The notes under the pieces: model-generated
The model's input: the letters and a program-made list of their open reading frames with translations, nothing else
What the model was told of the DNA's origin: nothing
Database searches by the model: none
Shown here: positions 1 through 7,352 of the stretch, in pieces
Layout: every line of letters starts with the position of its first letter
How positions within the stretch are numbered: the stretch's first letter is position 1
Program-made: the position numbers and the translations under genes
Source of the DNA: CAYWMP01 sp964459445
Lineage (GTDB): Bacteria > Desulfobacterota > DSM-4660 > Desulfatiglandales > HGW-15
Direction of reading: 5' to 3'
NCBI GenBank assembly: GCA_964459445.1
Contig: CAYWMP010000117.1
Coordinates: 1-18,985, forward strand
Length of the DNA stretch: 18,985 nt

Positions 1-47
1 CCTCCGCAGTAGCACTGCTACGGAGGATGGAAAGGCTACTGCGGAGG
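1..47. repeat. Inverted repeat at window edge
   Basis: Bases 1-13 (cctccgcagtagc) have an exact reverse complement at 35-47. A shorter alternative pairing, 1-6 with 21-26, is nested inside. It probably continues left of the window. No coding potential is seen. I read it as part of the intergenic repeat that continues to base 129. Confidence 0.6.
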
Positions 48-74
48 ACGGGCGCTCGTTGAGCTACGGCGCGG

Positions 75-129
75 TTCGCCACGCCATTCATCCCTGTAGT
101 AAGCTACAGGGTATTCTGGCGAAGGCGAA
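75..129. repeat. Nested hairpin repeat (REP-like)
   Basis: Three concentric pairings are visible: 75-80 with 124-129 (ttcgcc/ggcgaa), 82-85 with 118-121 (cgcc/ggcg), and 92-99 with 104-111 (ccctgtag/ctacaggg). Together they form one long stem with internal loops. The layout resembles palindromic intergenic repeats scattered through many Desulfobacterota genomes, but that family assignment is from memory and inferred. Confidence 0.55.
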
Positions 130-130
130 T

Positions 131-157
131 AAAAAATCCCGCTTGAAAAGCGGGATT
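131..157 (-). terminator. Rho-independent terminator after response regulator
   Basis: A perfect 10-bp stem (135-144 with 148-157, aatcccgctt/aagcgggatt) has a 3-nt loop. On the minus strand it is followed directly by a run of T (the A tract 131-136). It lies about 60 bp beyond the stop of the response regulator gene and fits as the end of that transcript. Confidence 0.85.
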
Positions 158-216
158 AAGATAGACTGGAATAGTAGGCTTACCTGAACGGATGGATCGC
201 CTGAGTGATCAGGCCT

Positions 217-585
217 CTATTCAGGTATGGGCCCGGCTTTTAGGGCCATTTCAATTCTGTTTTTGAGTTCGGTGAGATCAAAGGACTTGATTACATAAAA
301 GTCCGCAGCGATGGATTTCATATCCTCTTTAAAGGTATCGTAAGCCGTGCACAATACGACGGATAAGTCATAGAATTTGTTCCTGATATCCTGCAATAGG
401 TCGAGTCCGTTATAATCCACCATCTTGATGTCCAAGACCACAAGGTCAGGCTTTTCGCTCTCTATTTTTTCTAGCAGTTTATGTCCGCTGTCTGCCGTGA
501 TAACTTCATACCCGGCTTCAGTCAGCTCCTCAGAATAGAGGAAACGAATATGTTCCTCATCGTCCACGATCAGTATTTTAGCCAT
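217..585 (-). CDS. Single-domain response regulator (CheY-like receiver)
   Basis: A 122-residue protein consisting only of a receiver (REC) domain, predicted to be a cytoplasmic phosphorelay intermediate or to act by protein-protein contact. Visible hallmarks are the acidic pair D8/D9, the phosphoacceptor D52 in LDIKM, T80 and the conserved lysine K100. The usual KP motif is KS here (VIKSF), so the cis-proline after the lysine is missing. There is no output domain and no neighbouring histidine kinase, so its partner is unknown. The ATG at 585 is preceded by GGGAG about 9 nt upstream. The gene lies 113 bp downstream of hisF on the same strand and ends at a strong terminator, so it may be read with hisHF or from its own promoter. 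The domain is sure; the pathway is not known. Confidence 0.9.
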   Translation of the reverse strand: MAKILIVDDEEHIRFLYSEELTEAGYEVITADSGHKLLEKIESEKPDLVVLDIKMVDYNGLDLLQDIRNKFYDLSVVLCTAYDTFKEDMKSIAADFYVIKSFDLTELKNRIEMALKAGPIPE

Positions 586-698
586 GGTATTTTCTCCCAG
601 AATGGATTCCTGCCCAAACTAACACAGTTTTAAATAATTGGCAAATGCTATCCAACAATTCCACGCTGAAGCTAGACCCTTGGAAAAGGCTTCCAGCC

Positions 699-1478
699 CT
701 ACCAGGTCATCCGGACTTTGATGCCTTTTTCGTGAAGGTATGTTTTTATCTCTTGGATGGTGTAGGTTCCGTAGTGGGTAATCGATGCAATGAGAGCGGC
801 GTCGGCAATCCCTTCCGTTAGGACATCGTAGAGATGATCTATCGTGCCGGCGCCCCCCGATGCGATGAGCGGAATATTTACGTTCGATGCGATCAACTTG
901 GTCAAATTCAATTCATATCCCTGTTTTGTTCCGTCTGCATCAATGGAGTTTAGACAGATCTCGCCAGCGCCTAAGCTTTCCGCCTTTTTGGCCCAGGCAA
1001 GGGCGTCCATCCCCATGTACGTCCGGCCTCCGTCGATGACCATTTCATAACCCGTTGGGATTTCATCGGAAGGCGTAACCCGCTTCACATCCATGCCCAA
1101 AACGATGCATTGACTGCCAAAGGCCTCGGCGCCCCTTGATATGATACTGGGATCTCTTATTGCCGCCGAATTAACACTGACCTTTTCGGCCCCGGCCAAA
1201 AGCACCCGGCGCATATCTTCGACGGTCCTTATCCCACCGCCGACAGAGAAGGGAATGAAGATTTTCTTAGCGACTCGCTCCACGGTCTCCAGCATGATAT
1301 CACGCCGATCGCTCGATGCAGTGATATCATAGAAGACGATTTCATCCGCCCCTTCCTCGTAATAAAACTGAGCCATTTCAACAGGATCGCCAATATCCAC
1401 GTTTCCTTTAAATTTGATGCCTTTTGTCAGCCTGCCGTCCCGGACATCCAGGCACGGTATGATTCTTCTGCTAAGCAT
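699..1478 (-). CDS. hisF: Imidazole glycerol phosphate synthase cyclase subunit HisF
   Basis: HisF, a 259-residue (beta/alpha)8 barrel. Using ammonia from HisH it converts PRFAR to imidazole glycerol phosphate and AICAR, step 5 of histidine synthesis. The protein starts LSRRIIPCLDV after Met. The two catalytic aspartates fall at D11 and D130 (GMDVKR), the same numbering as in well-studied HisF. Phosphate-binding glycines are seen in SVGGGIRT and IASGGAGT. An in-frame ATG 21 bp upstream exists, but family alignment favours the start at 1478, which has GGGA upstream. The start codon lies inside the 3' end of hisH (8-bp overlap), implying translational coupling of the two subunits. Length is normal and no key residue is lost. 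Confidence 0.97.
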   Translation of the reverse strand: MLSRRIIPCLDVRDGRLTKGIKFKGNVDIGDPVEMAQFYYEEGADEIVFYDITASSDRRDIMLETVERVAKKIFIPFSVGGGIRTVEDMRRVLLAGAEKVSVNSAAIRDPSIISRGAEAFGSQCIVLGMDVKRVTPSDEIPTGYEMVIDGGRTYMGMDALAWAKKAESLGAGEICLNSIDADGTKQGYELNLTKLIASNVNIPLIASGGAGTIDHLYDVLTEGIADAALIASITHYGTYTIQEIKTYLHEKGIKVRMTW

Positions 1479-2109
1479 GATATATCCCGTCCCAGGCACA
1501 GAAATTCGACAAGATCTTTAATCCGGGTCTCCCACTTTTTTCCAGATGAAACTGTACGGCAATGAGGTTTCTGTCACCAATTACAGAGGTAAAGGTGATG
1601 CCGTAATCCGTTTCTCCGATTATTTGGCCTGGATTCGAGGGAGCCGGATAGTAGGCGTGAACAAAATAGAACTCACTCGCGGGATCGATCCCGTTAAGAA
1701 CGGGATGTCCGCGCAATAATTGAACCCCATTCCATCCCATGTGGGGCACTTTTAAAGGTCTACCATCGCTTTCTTTCAATGTTTCGGGAAACCGACGGAC
1801 CTTTCCTTTTACCAATCCCAGGCAAGTTGAATCGTTCTCCTCGCTCCATTCCATAACAATTTGTACACCGATGCATATGCCGAGTATGGGCGTCCCCTTT
1901 TTGTAGGATTCAGCCAGGGCTTTGTCCAGTTGCAGTCTTTTGAGGTCGTACATCGCCCTGCCTGCCGCGCCGACACCGGGGAAAATGACGCGCTCTGCTC
2001 CAAGAACATCGGAAGGATTGTGGGTAATGACGGATTCCTCGCCCAAATAGCGAAGGGCTCTTTGGACGCTCGTCAAGTTGCCGGCTTCATAGTCGACGAT
2101 TGCTATCAT
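1471..2109 (-). CDS. hisH: Imidazole glycerol phosphate synthase glutaminase subunit HisH
   Basis: HisH, 212 residues, a class I glutamine amidotransferase that supplies ammonia to HisF. The catalytic triad is visible as C79 (GICIGVQ), H188 and E190 (QFHLEKSG). The family usually reads GICLGMQ and QFHPEKS, so two flanking positions are variant (I80/V82 and L189), but no catalytic residue is lost. Other landmarks are the N-terminal DYEAGNL, the FPGVGA loop and PHMGWN. The ATG at 2109 has only a weak GGA-type ribosome site. The gene lies 112 bp downstream of the dehydrogenase gene and overlaps hisF by 8 bp. The other histidine genes of this window, hisI and hisG, are about 10 kb away on the opposite strand. 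Confidence 0.96.
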   Translation of the reverse strand: MIAIVDYEAGNLTSVQRALRYLGEESVITHNPSDVLGAERVIFPGVGAAGRAMYDLKRLQLDKALAESYKKGTPILGICIGVQIVMEWSEENDSTCLGLVKGKVRRFPETLKESDGRPLKVPHMGWNGVQLLRGHPVLNGIDPASEFYFVHAYYPAPSNPGQIIGETDYGITFTSVIGDRNLIAVQFHLEKSGRPGLKILSNFCAWDGIYHA

Positions 2110-2221
2110 TCTTCATCCAGTATCTAGAATCCAGCATCCAGGATCACCTTGGATACCTCTTCTCTATTTATTTACAATAATAAACTGACGGAAAGTAACG
2201 CTTCCGGCAAAGAAAATCAGG

Positions 2222-3073
2222 CTAGGAATATTCATAAAATCCCCTGCCGGATTTTCGCCCCAGCCATCCAGCATCAACATATTTTATGAGCAATGGACAG
2301 GGACGGTATTTTGAATCCCCAAGGCCGTCAAGGAGCACTCGCATAATCGCAAGACAGGTATCCAAGCCAATGAGATCCGCAAGGGCAAGCGGCCCCATCG
2401 GATGATTCATCCCAAGTTTCATCACCTGATCAATGTCCTCAACCGTGCCAACGCCTTCATACAGGGCATATATGGCCTCGTTGATCATGGGCAAAAGGAT
2501 TCTGTTGCTGATGAATCCTGGAAAATCATTGGCAGGAACCGGCGTTTTATTCAGCTTAAGTGCCAAATCTTTGGTGGCTTGGAAAGTCTCATCATCTGTG
2601 GCAAGGCCATTGATGATCTCAACGAGTTTCATCATGGGGACCGGGTTCATAAAATGCATTCCAATGACCTTTTCAGGCCTCTGGGTGGCCCCGCCGATTT
2701 TGGTGATCGATATGGAAGAGGTATTTGAAGATAGTATAATACCCTCGCGGCAAAAGGAATCCAGGTCTTTGAAGATCTGCAGTTTCAGATTCTCATCCTC
2801 TGTAGCGGCTTCTACGACGAAGTCGGCCTTTGCCATATCATCGACGGTAGTGGTACCTTCGATTCTACCCAGGATAGTCTTTTGATCGTCTTCGGTGATC
2901 TTCTCCTTCTTAACCATACGTCCAAGGCTCTTTTCAATGGCCTGAAAACCCCTTTCCAGAAAATCCTCCTTAACATCGCTCATCACCACATCCAGCCCAC
3001 TGGCAGCGGCAACCTGAGCAATCCCGGCTCCCATCTGTCCAGAGCCCACAATACCCAATGTCTTGATATCCAT
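2222..3073 (-). CDS. 3-hydroxyacyl-CoA (3-hydroxybutyryl-CoA) dehydrogenase
   Basis: A 283-residue NAD(P)-dependent dehydrogenase that interconverts (S)-3-hydroxyacyl-CoA and 3-ketoacyl-CoA, as in beta-oxidation or butyrate-type metabolism. The Rossmann motif GxGxxG is at 10-15 (GSGQMG). The catalytic set S119, H140, E152 and N190 has exactly the spacing of the human enzyme (S137, H158, E170, N208). HFMNPVPMMKLVE, the NHPMGPLALAD helix and the C-terminal GRKSGRGFYEY are all typical. The length matches stand-alone bacterial Hbd/PaaH proteins and there is no fused enoyl-CoA hydratase. AGGAGG lies about 11 nt before the ATG. No other fatty-acid gene is next to it, so whether it serves butyrate, fatty-acid or aromatic degradation cannot be told. 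Confidence 0.94.
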   Translation of the reverse strand: MDIKTLGIVGSGQMGAGIAQVAAASGLDVVMSDVKEDFLERGFQAIEKSLGRMVKKEKITEDDQKTILGRIEGTTTVDDMAKADFVVEAATEDENLKLQIFKDLDSFCREGIILSSNTSSISITKIGGATQRPEKVIGMHFMNPVPMMKLVEIINGLATDDETFQATKDLALKLNKTPVPANDFPGFISNRILLPMINEAIYALYEGVGTVEDIDQVMKLGMNHPMGPLALADLIGLDTCLAIMRVLLDGLGDSKYRPCPLLIKYVDAGWLGRKSGRGFYEYS

Positions 3074-3163
3074 GTCCTTTCTTTCCTCCTTTTTCTCCGC
3101 AAGTTACATAAGCCTATGCGATTGAATCATCATCACTAAACTATTGTTTTTCTCTCACAATCA

Positions 3164-3336
3164 TCACAGAACAATAGGTCTATGGGCCACCCACTTTGCT
3201 ACATTTCCAAAGGAGACTAGCCCATACCCGATGCTCCATAGGAGCATAGTATTAACAGATCAATCTCCTTCCTTTCAAGGAATTGTATGATTTCCAATGA
3301 GAAGTGACCATAAAAGACCACCAGTTCATAATCCAT
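3164..3336 (-). pseudogene. Universal stress protein (UspA-type) C-terminal fragment, frameshifted
   Basis: Translating the minus strand from an ATG at 3336 gives a UspA-like C-terminal half: a segment ending RKEIDLLILCSYGASGMG, then an in-frame TAG at 3219-3217. Shifting frame at about 3220 restores the family pattern, SFGNVAKWVAHRPIVL followed by TGA at 3164. This matches the USP nucleotide-binding signature, roughly G-x2-G-x9-G-S/N, and the closing strand PxPVLxV. The N-terminal half is absent: TAA directly precedes the ATG and the J-domain gene lies just beyond. About 57 codons with one frameshift therefore remain. I infer a decayed gene; a sequencing indel would not explain the lost N-terminal half. 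Confidence 0.7.
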
Positions 3337-3391
3337 TTAATTATTAATGCTCGACCCGAACTTCTTTTGCAGCCTTTCCAAAGGTCTCGTC

Positions 3392-4408
3392 TCATTGGGA
3401 CCTCCTGAGGAGACATTCATAGGCCGCCTTCATCTCAACAAAGGCCTCATTGTTTCCACCTGCATCGGGATGCGTCTCTTTGGCCAGTCGTCTGAAGCAA
3501 CGTGTCAATTCTGTTCGATCCATACCCTTAAAGTCTTCCGGGGAGATCTGAAGACAGCTCAGGGCCTCCTTTTCGCCGACTGAAAACCGCCCGCTTCGAG
3601 TGTAAGCCCTATAGAAAGAGTGTCTCCACATGAAATCCCCCGCATATTCCTCCCACAACAATCCGGGATCAAAGGCATTATCAAAATAGAGTATCAAGTA
3701 CCTTGTGAGGTAGGCGTGCAATTTGTCCGATTTGTCGTGTACGACTCCCTTGAAGAAGTGCTGGTCTTGATTGAGCTTGCATAAATCGTCAAGAAAACAC
3801 TGGTCTACCTTTTCGGGATCCAGGGCAGCAGGCTGGTAGCGGGTGAGAAGATGCCCGAAATGGGTCTGTAAGTTGAGGGCGGTATAGAGATAGGGCCGCA
3901 ATTCATCAGGAGGGAGCTCTCGCTCCATCTCTTCCATTATATTTTCGATTTCGTCACGGCTTTTGTCGAGCAGAGAATTAAGAAACTTCCAAGGACGCCC
4001 ATCCAGATCTCCGATGTCGACGCGTCCGAAACGGAGATAATGGAGTCGGCGTTTGTCAAAGGGGTGCAAGGCCTCCTGCCTTATTAAAATTTCTTCTGGT
4101 GTGCACGCCTGTTTGGAGGCGACGTTGGTGCTGCTGAATCTCTCGACAATTCGACGAATATGGGGATCTAGGAAGGGAATGAATAATTCTTCGAAGTCAT
4201 CATAGCGAAAATATTTTGCAGAGGATTTGAGCTCCGCCTCCAGCTCTTCATCAAAATAGAAGCTGTTTCCACCCGGATACTCAATGAACACCCTTGGATC
4301 GGGGCCAAGGTCTATGAGCTTATGGTGTTTCCAGCAATCCACGTCGTAGTAGGATTCGTAGACGCTATACTCAAAACCTTCTTCTGTATTATGCTGCTTT
4401 AGATACAT
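3392..4408 (-). CDS. J-domain protein with C-terminal J domain
   Basis: A 338-residue cytoplasmic protein. Its last 55 or so residues form a J domain with the HPD motif at 313-315 (KETHPDAGG), preceded by a basic helix II (RCFRRLAKE) and followed by FVEMKAAYECLL. J domains stimulate Hsp70/DnaK ATPase, so a co-chaperone or DnaK-recruiting role is inferred. The first 280 residues contain no motif I recognise; they are rich in aromatic and acidic residues (for example YDVDCWKHH, YPGGNSFYFDEELEAEL). There is no signal peptide, zinc finger or G/F region, so this is not DnaJ itself. A weak ribosome site precedes the ATG, 26 bp after the PhzF-family stop, so it is probably the last gene of a three-gene operon. 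Confidence 0.8.
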   Translation of the reverse strand: MYLKQHNTEEGFEYSVYESYYDVDCWKHHKLIDLGPDPRVFIEYPGGNSFYFDEELEAELKSSAKYFRYDDFEELFIPFLDPHIRRIVERFSSTNVASKQACTPEEILIRQEALHPFDKRRLHYLRFGRVDIGDLDGRPWKFLNSLLDKSRDEIENIMEEMERELPPDELRPYLYTALNLQTHFGHLLTRYQPAALDPEKVDQCFLDDLCKLNQDQHFFKGVVHDKSDKLHAYLTRYLILYFDNAFDPGLLWEEYAGDFMWRHSFYRAYTRSGRFSVGEKEALSCLQISPEDFKGMDRTELTRCFRRLAKETHPDAGGNNEAFVEMKAAYECLLRRSQ

Positions 4409-4434
4409 GGGAAAACCCGACGATTTTCAGTCTC

Positions 4435-5217
4435 TTAAAGGGTTATAACGCCCTCCATATATTTGACCGCTCGACCGGCAATCTCCGTTCTTTCGCCTCG
4501 ATCAACGCAGAAGAGTTCTCCTCCCCGCTGGGAAATCTGATGGGCATGGAGCTCCTTTTTTCCAAGCTCTTTTGCCCAATAGGGCGTCAAAGCACAATGG
4601 GCCGATCCAGTTACAGGATCCTCATTAATCCCGTAATTTGGGGCAAAGAATCGGGAAACAAAGTCCACGGTATCTCCTTTGCCCGTTACGATGACACCGC
4701 GTAGGCCCAATTTCTTGAGTTCCTCCATATTTGGATTGAGCTCTCTGATGTCATCTTCCTGTTTATAAACCACGAAATAATCCTCGGAGCACAAAATTTT
4801 CTGAGGTTCCTTCCCAAGACTCTCTACCAAACCAGTGGGTGCTTCACAGGGATCGGGGGGTTGTGAAGGAAAGTCCATAAGGAGCAAATCGTTTTGCTTT
4901 TTTACCGTAAGGATGCCGCTTCTTGATTCGAAAGAGACGCTGCTTCGAGAAGGATTGATGTAATTAAAAACCACAAATCCACTTGCCAGAGTAGCATGGC
5001 CGCATAGATCGACCTCTGCTACCGGCGTAAACCATCGAATGCGGTATTCGCCCCTTTCGGGGACAAAGAAAGCGGTTTCTGAGAGATTGTTTTCCTGGGC
5101 GATGGCCTGCATCAGATCGTCCTCCGGCCACGATTCCAAGGGACATACTGCGGCTGGATTTCCGGAAAAAACACAGCTCGCAAAAGCATCAATTTGGTAC
5201 AGTTTTATCTCCTCCAT
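4435..5217 (-). CDS. PhzF-family isomerase/epimerase-like protein
   Basis: A 260-residue protein of the PhzF/YddE family, which has the diaminopimelate-epimerase fold. Family motifs in order: QIDAFASCVFSGNPAAVC at the N terminus, SETAF at 46-50 with the candidate acid E47 (E45 in PhzF), EVDLCGHATLA at 69-78 and DPVTGSAHCAL at 200-210. It is slightly shorter than YddE (about 297). Most members have no known substrate; phenazine synthesis is not implied because no phz genes are nearby. The ATG has AAGGAG about 10 nt upstream, inside the end of the HEAT-repeat gene, with only 2 bp between the genes, so the two are co-translated. Confidence 0.9.
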   Translation of the reverse strand: MEEIKLYQIDAFASCVFSGNPAAVCPLESWPEDDLMQAIAQENNLSETAFFVPERGEYRIRWFTPVAEVDLCGHATLASGFVVFNYINPSRSSVSFESRSGILTVKKQNDLLLMDFPSQPPDPCEAPTGLVESLGKEPQKILCSEDYFVVYKQEDDIRELNPNMEELKKLGLRGVIVTGKGDTVDFVSRFFAPNYGINEDPVTGSAHCALTPYWAKELGKKELHAHQISQRGGELFCVDRGERTEIAGRAVKYMEGVITL

Positions 5218-5219
5218 GA

Positions 5220-5771
5220 TTACGATCTCCTTGTTTCGTTTTTATTAGCAGTATCCTTTTTACTCAATTGTAAAATCAGTTTTCGTCCCCGGGATTTGAC
5301 CGCTGCACTCCCCGTCAAGATTTGTTCCTCTATTAGAGTTAAGACGGTGCGACGGTATTTATGGTCGGATTCCGCAATTTCCGCCAGGGTTTGCATCGCC
5401 ATAACCTGAACGATTTTACTCTTATCATCCAGATATTCTTTCAATATTTTTAACACACCCGGCCTATCGGAAGCATCAAGATTTAGATAGCAAAGCATCT
5501 GGGCAACGTGCCAACGTACTTCTTTCTGCCTGGTCTTCGAAACGTCCTGGATCAGCCTTTCTTTGAACGGCTGGAGCCATTCGGGATGTTGTGACGACAC
5601 TTTTTCAATGGTGTCAGCCGCTCTCATCCGAATCACAGGACTTTCGCAGAGCATGCCGTCAAATACGATGGGGAAAAGGCCGGGGTCTTTCAGCAGATCC
5701 TCTGCCACTTCGTTGGCTTTTCCAATGGATCTTAGATCGCCGCCATCGAGTTTTTTCAATATCCTATGCAT
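5220..5771 (-). CDS. Small HEAT-repeat protein
   Basis: A 183-residue, all-helical, soluble protein. Residues about 30-155 read as three to four HEAT-type helix pairs (for example PVIRMRAADTIEKVS, KEVRWHVAQMLCYL, KIVQVMAMQTLAEIA), each with the typical R/D-x-x-A-x-x-L/A spacing. The C terminus is basic and probably unstructured (KKDTANKNETRRS). HEAT repeats are binding scaffolds; no enzymatic motif is present and the partner is unknown. It is the first gene of the unit with the PhzF-family and J-domain genes. The start has no clear Shine-Dalgarno sequence, so the ATG at 5771 is the best in-frame choice rather than proven. Function is unknown; HEAT-like fold assignment is fairly secure. Confidence 0.72.
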   Translation of the reverse strand: MHRILKKLDGGDLRSIGKANEVAEDLLKDPGLFPIVFDGMLCESPVIRMRAADTIEKVSSQHPEWLQPFKERLIQDVSKTRQKEVRWHVAQMLCYLNLDASDRPGVLKILKEYLDDKSKIVQVMAMQTLAEIAESDHKYRRTVLTLIEEQILTGSAAVKSRGRKLILQLSKKDTANKNETRRS

Positions 5772-5860
5772 GTAAAAACGCCATTTGTCTCACACCCGTT
5801 CCCCTTCGATTACTCTCAGGATCACTAGAGCGCGCGGAGGGCGCAGAGTGGGGTTATTTT

Positions 5861-5893
5861 TGACCTGATTTTTTGAGAGGAAAAATCAGGTCA
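5861..5893. repeat. Perfect 13-bp hairpin
   Basis: tgacctgattttt (5861-5873) pairs fully with aaaaatcaggtca (5881-5893) around a 7-nt loop. No T run follows the stem on either strand, so it does not look like a standard terminator. Confidence 0.75.
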
Positions 5894-5961
5894 ACTATCA
5901 TGCTCTTCAGGGAAGAGTATTAGGGGTATAATTGTATAAGGAGCCTGACCGATAGTCGATA

Positions 5962-6026
5962 GTCTAAAGTTGTTAAGTAAAGTTTAGACAATTGATCTGA
6001 ATTCCCCTCTCAGGAATTCAGATCAA
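5962..6026. repeat. Two adjacent perfect hairpins
   Basis: gtctaaa (5962-5968) pairs with tttagac (5983-5989). Two bases later ttgatctgaattcc (5992-6005) pairs without mismatch with ggaattcagatcaa (6013-6026) across a 7-nt loop. The 14-bp stem carries two GAATTC sites. Confidence 0.75.
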
Positions 6027-6035
6027 ATACTCAGT

Positions 6036-6126
6036 GGCACTGTGAGCTCTGCGAGAGATCATTTAGCGGTATTTGAATTCCCAGTGCCCACGAAAAATAA
6101 GGACGCTTCCGAATTCTAAGGAAGCG
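6036..6126. repeat. Long-range stem and 7-bp hairpin
   Basis: ggcactg (6036-6042) pairs with cagtgcc (6082-6088). The next hairpin is cgcttcc (6104-6110) with ggaagcg (6120-6126), whose loop contains GAATTC. The stretch ggtatttgaattcc at about 6068-6081 can also pair with part of the previous hairpin, so alternative folds are possible. Confidence 0.6.
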
Positions 6127-6243
6127 CCACTAAATTTTCATTATACAACCGACGGTTTTTATCAACAAGAAAAATACCCTGCCATCTCAGGGGGAGAATC
6201 ATTGCCTTCTTGACTTTCAATGTGCCGCCCGTCTAGGATGTGA

Positions 6244-7352
6244 GACCTTTGCAAAACACCCCCTTTTGCCCTTTCAGTCAGCGTTGCAGGACGGTTCTAT
6301 GACCGGTACGGTCCGAAGTGGGTAATCATAATTTCCACTCTGTTTCTTTCCATCGGGTTTGTCAGTGTATCCGGAATCCAATCAATCCTGCATTTTACCC
6401 TCCTTTATGGGGTCTTGACCGGTATTGGGTTGGGTGGGACCACAGTGCCCCTTTTTGCAGCTCTTATGAGCAAATGGTTCAAAAGGCACAGAGGACTTGC
6501 CATAAGTCTCGCCCTGTCCGGAAATTGTCTCGGGCAGTTTGCATTGGTTCCCCTGATCACCTCCTTTGTAAGTGCCCAGGGCTGGAGAGCGTCCTACTTT
6601 CTCATGGGTTTGGTTATCCTGATCGTGAATGTTTTTTTGGTTCTGATGGTTATTAGGGGCGATCCAAAGGAACTTGGCTATAGGGCCTATGGAAGCGATG
6701 ATACTGAGATAGGTAGCGAAGAGAGCCATGAAGAAAAATCCCCAACCCGGATCAGGGATTTGGGACTCAAAGAAGCTCTGCATACCCGATCCTATTGGTT
6801 CTATATTATTTTGATGTTTGTGGGAGCGGTGATTTTCTGGTGACCACACATTTGATTCCGATGGCTACCGATCACGGCATTTCAACATCTTCTGCGGGAA
6901 ACATGCTTGCATGGTTTGGATTTATGAGCCTATTAGGGATACTTGCGGCCGGACCGGCATCCGATTTCATAGGAAACAAGATGCCCCTCACACTTACCTT
7001 TGGGCTGAGGATTCTGTTGTTTCTAATGATCTTGAAGTATAAAACCCCTCTAACATTCTATCTTTTCTCCTTGGCCTTCGGCTTTACCTTTCTCATCACG
7101 GCACCCCTCACGCCGACCCTGATCGGGCGCCTTTACGGTCTTTCCCATGTGGGGCTACTCGGAGGATTTGTGACGACCATACACCACGTCGGAGGGGGTT
7201 TAGGGGCGTATCTTGGCGGTTTGATCTTCGACTGGCAGGGGAGCTATCAGACAGTCTTTGTTATATCCGCCATCATGGCCGTGATCGCAGTCTTGTGCAG
7301 CGTACTTATCAGAGAGTACAAACATCATCCACCAATCGTTTGCCAAGACTGA
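6244..7352 (+). pseudogene. MFS transporter pseudogene, 5'-truncated and frameshifted
   Basis: Reading begins after a TGA at 6241 and soon shows the major facilitator loop 2-3 motif GRFYDRYGPK, so the start codon, TM1 and most of TM2 are missing. The reading frame continues through several membrane segments (STLFLSIGFVSV, MGLVILIVNVFLVLMVI) to YIILMFVGAVIF and a TGA at 6841. The C-terminal half resumes one frame over with LVTTHLIPMATDHG and runs through about five more membrane segments to a TGA at 7352. One missing base near 6836-6841 would join the halves. The sequence resembles monocarboxylate/OFA-type MFS carriers (fit from memory). The last 44 bp overlap the oppositely oriented GNAT gene. 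Two lesions make a non-functional gene likely; the frameshift alone could be an assembly error. Confidence 0.8.

Larger units (their letters stand above)
5787..6246. other. Non-coding hairpin-rich block with inverted ends
   Basis: There is no credible gene between the HEAT-protein start and the MFS remnant. The block begins with GTCTCACA (5787-5794) and ends with its exact reverse complement TGTGAGAC (6239-6246). Inside are the hairpins 5861-5893, 5962-5989, 5992-6026, 6036-6088 and 6104-6126, plus four GAATTC palindromes (5999, 6014, 6075, 6111). It might be a non-autonomous mobile element, a structured RNA or a decayed insertion. The right end coincides with the truncation of the MFS gene, which favours an insertion history (inference). 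Confidence 0.45.

Noticed and set aside
1..129. CRISPR array
   Set aside because: The repeated blocks are inverted rather than regularly spaced direct repeats with unique spacers, and no cas gene is present.
1478..1499. HisF start at 1499 (seven extra residues)
   Set aside because: Family HisF proteins begin at the Met directly before LSRRIIPCLDV, and catalytic residue numbering (D11, D130) agrees only with the start at 1478.
4435..5217. Phenazine biosynthesis gene
   Set aside because: Only the broad PhzF fold motifs are present; there are no other phz genes, so the specific function is not supported.
5861..5893. Rho-independent terminator
   Set aside because: The stem is perfect, but no T run follows the 3' arm on either strand; kept only as a hairpin.
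6240..6265. End of a specific known insertion sequence (gagacctttgcaaaa motif)
   Set aside because: The string recalls ends of some insertion sequences, but I see no transposase and no matching opposite end beyond 8 bp, so I do not name an IS family.
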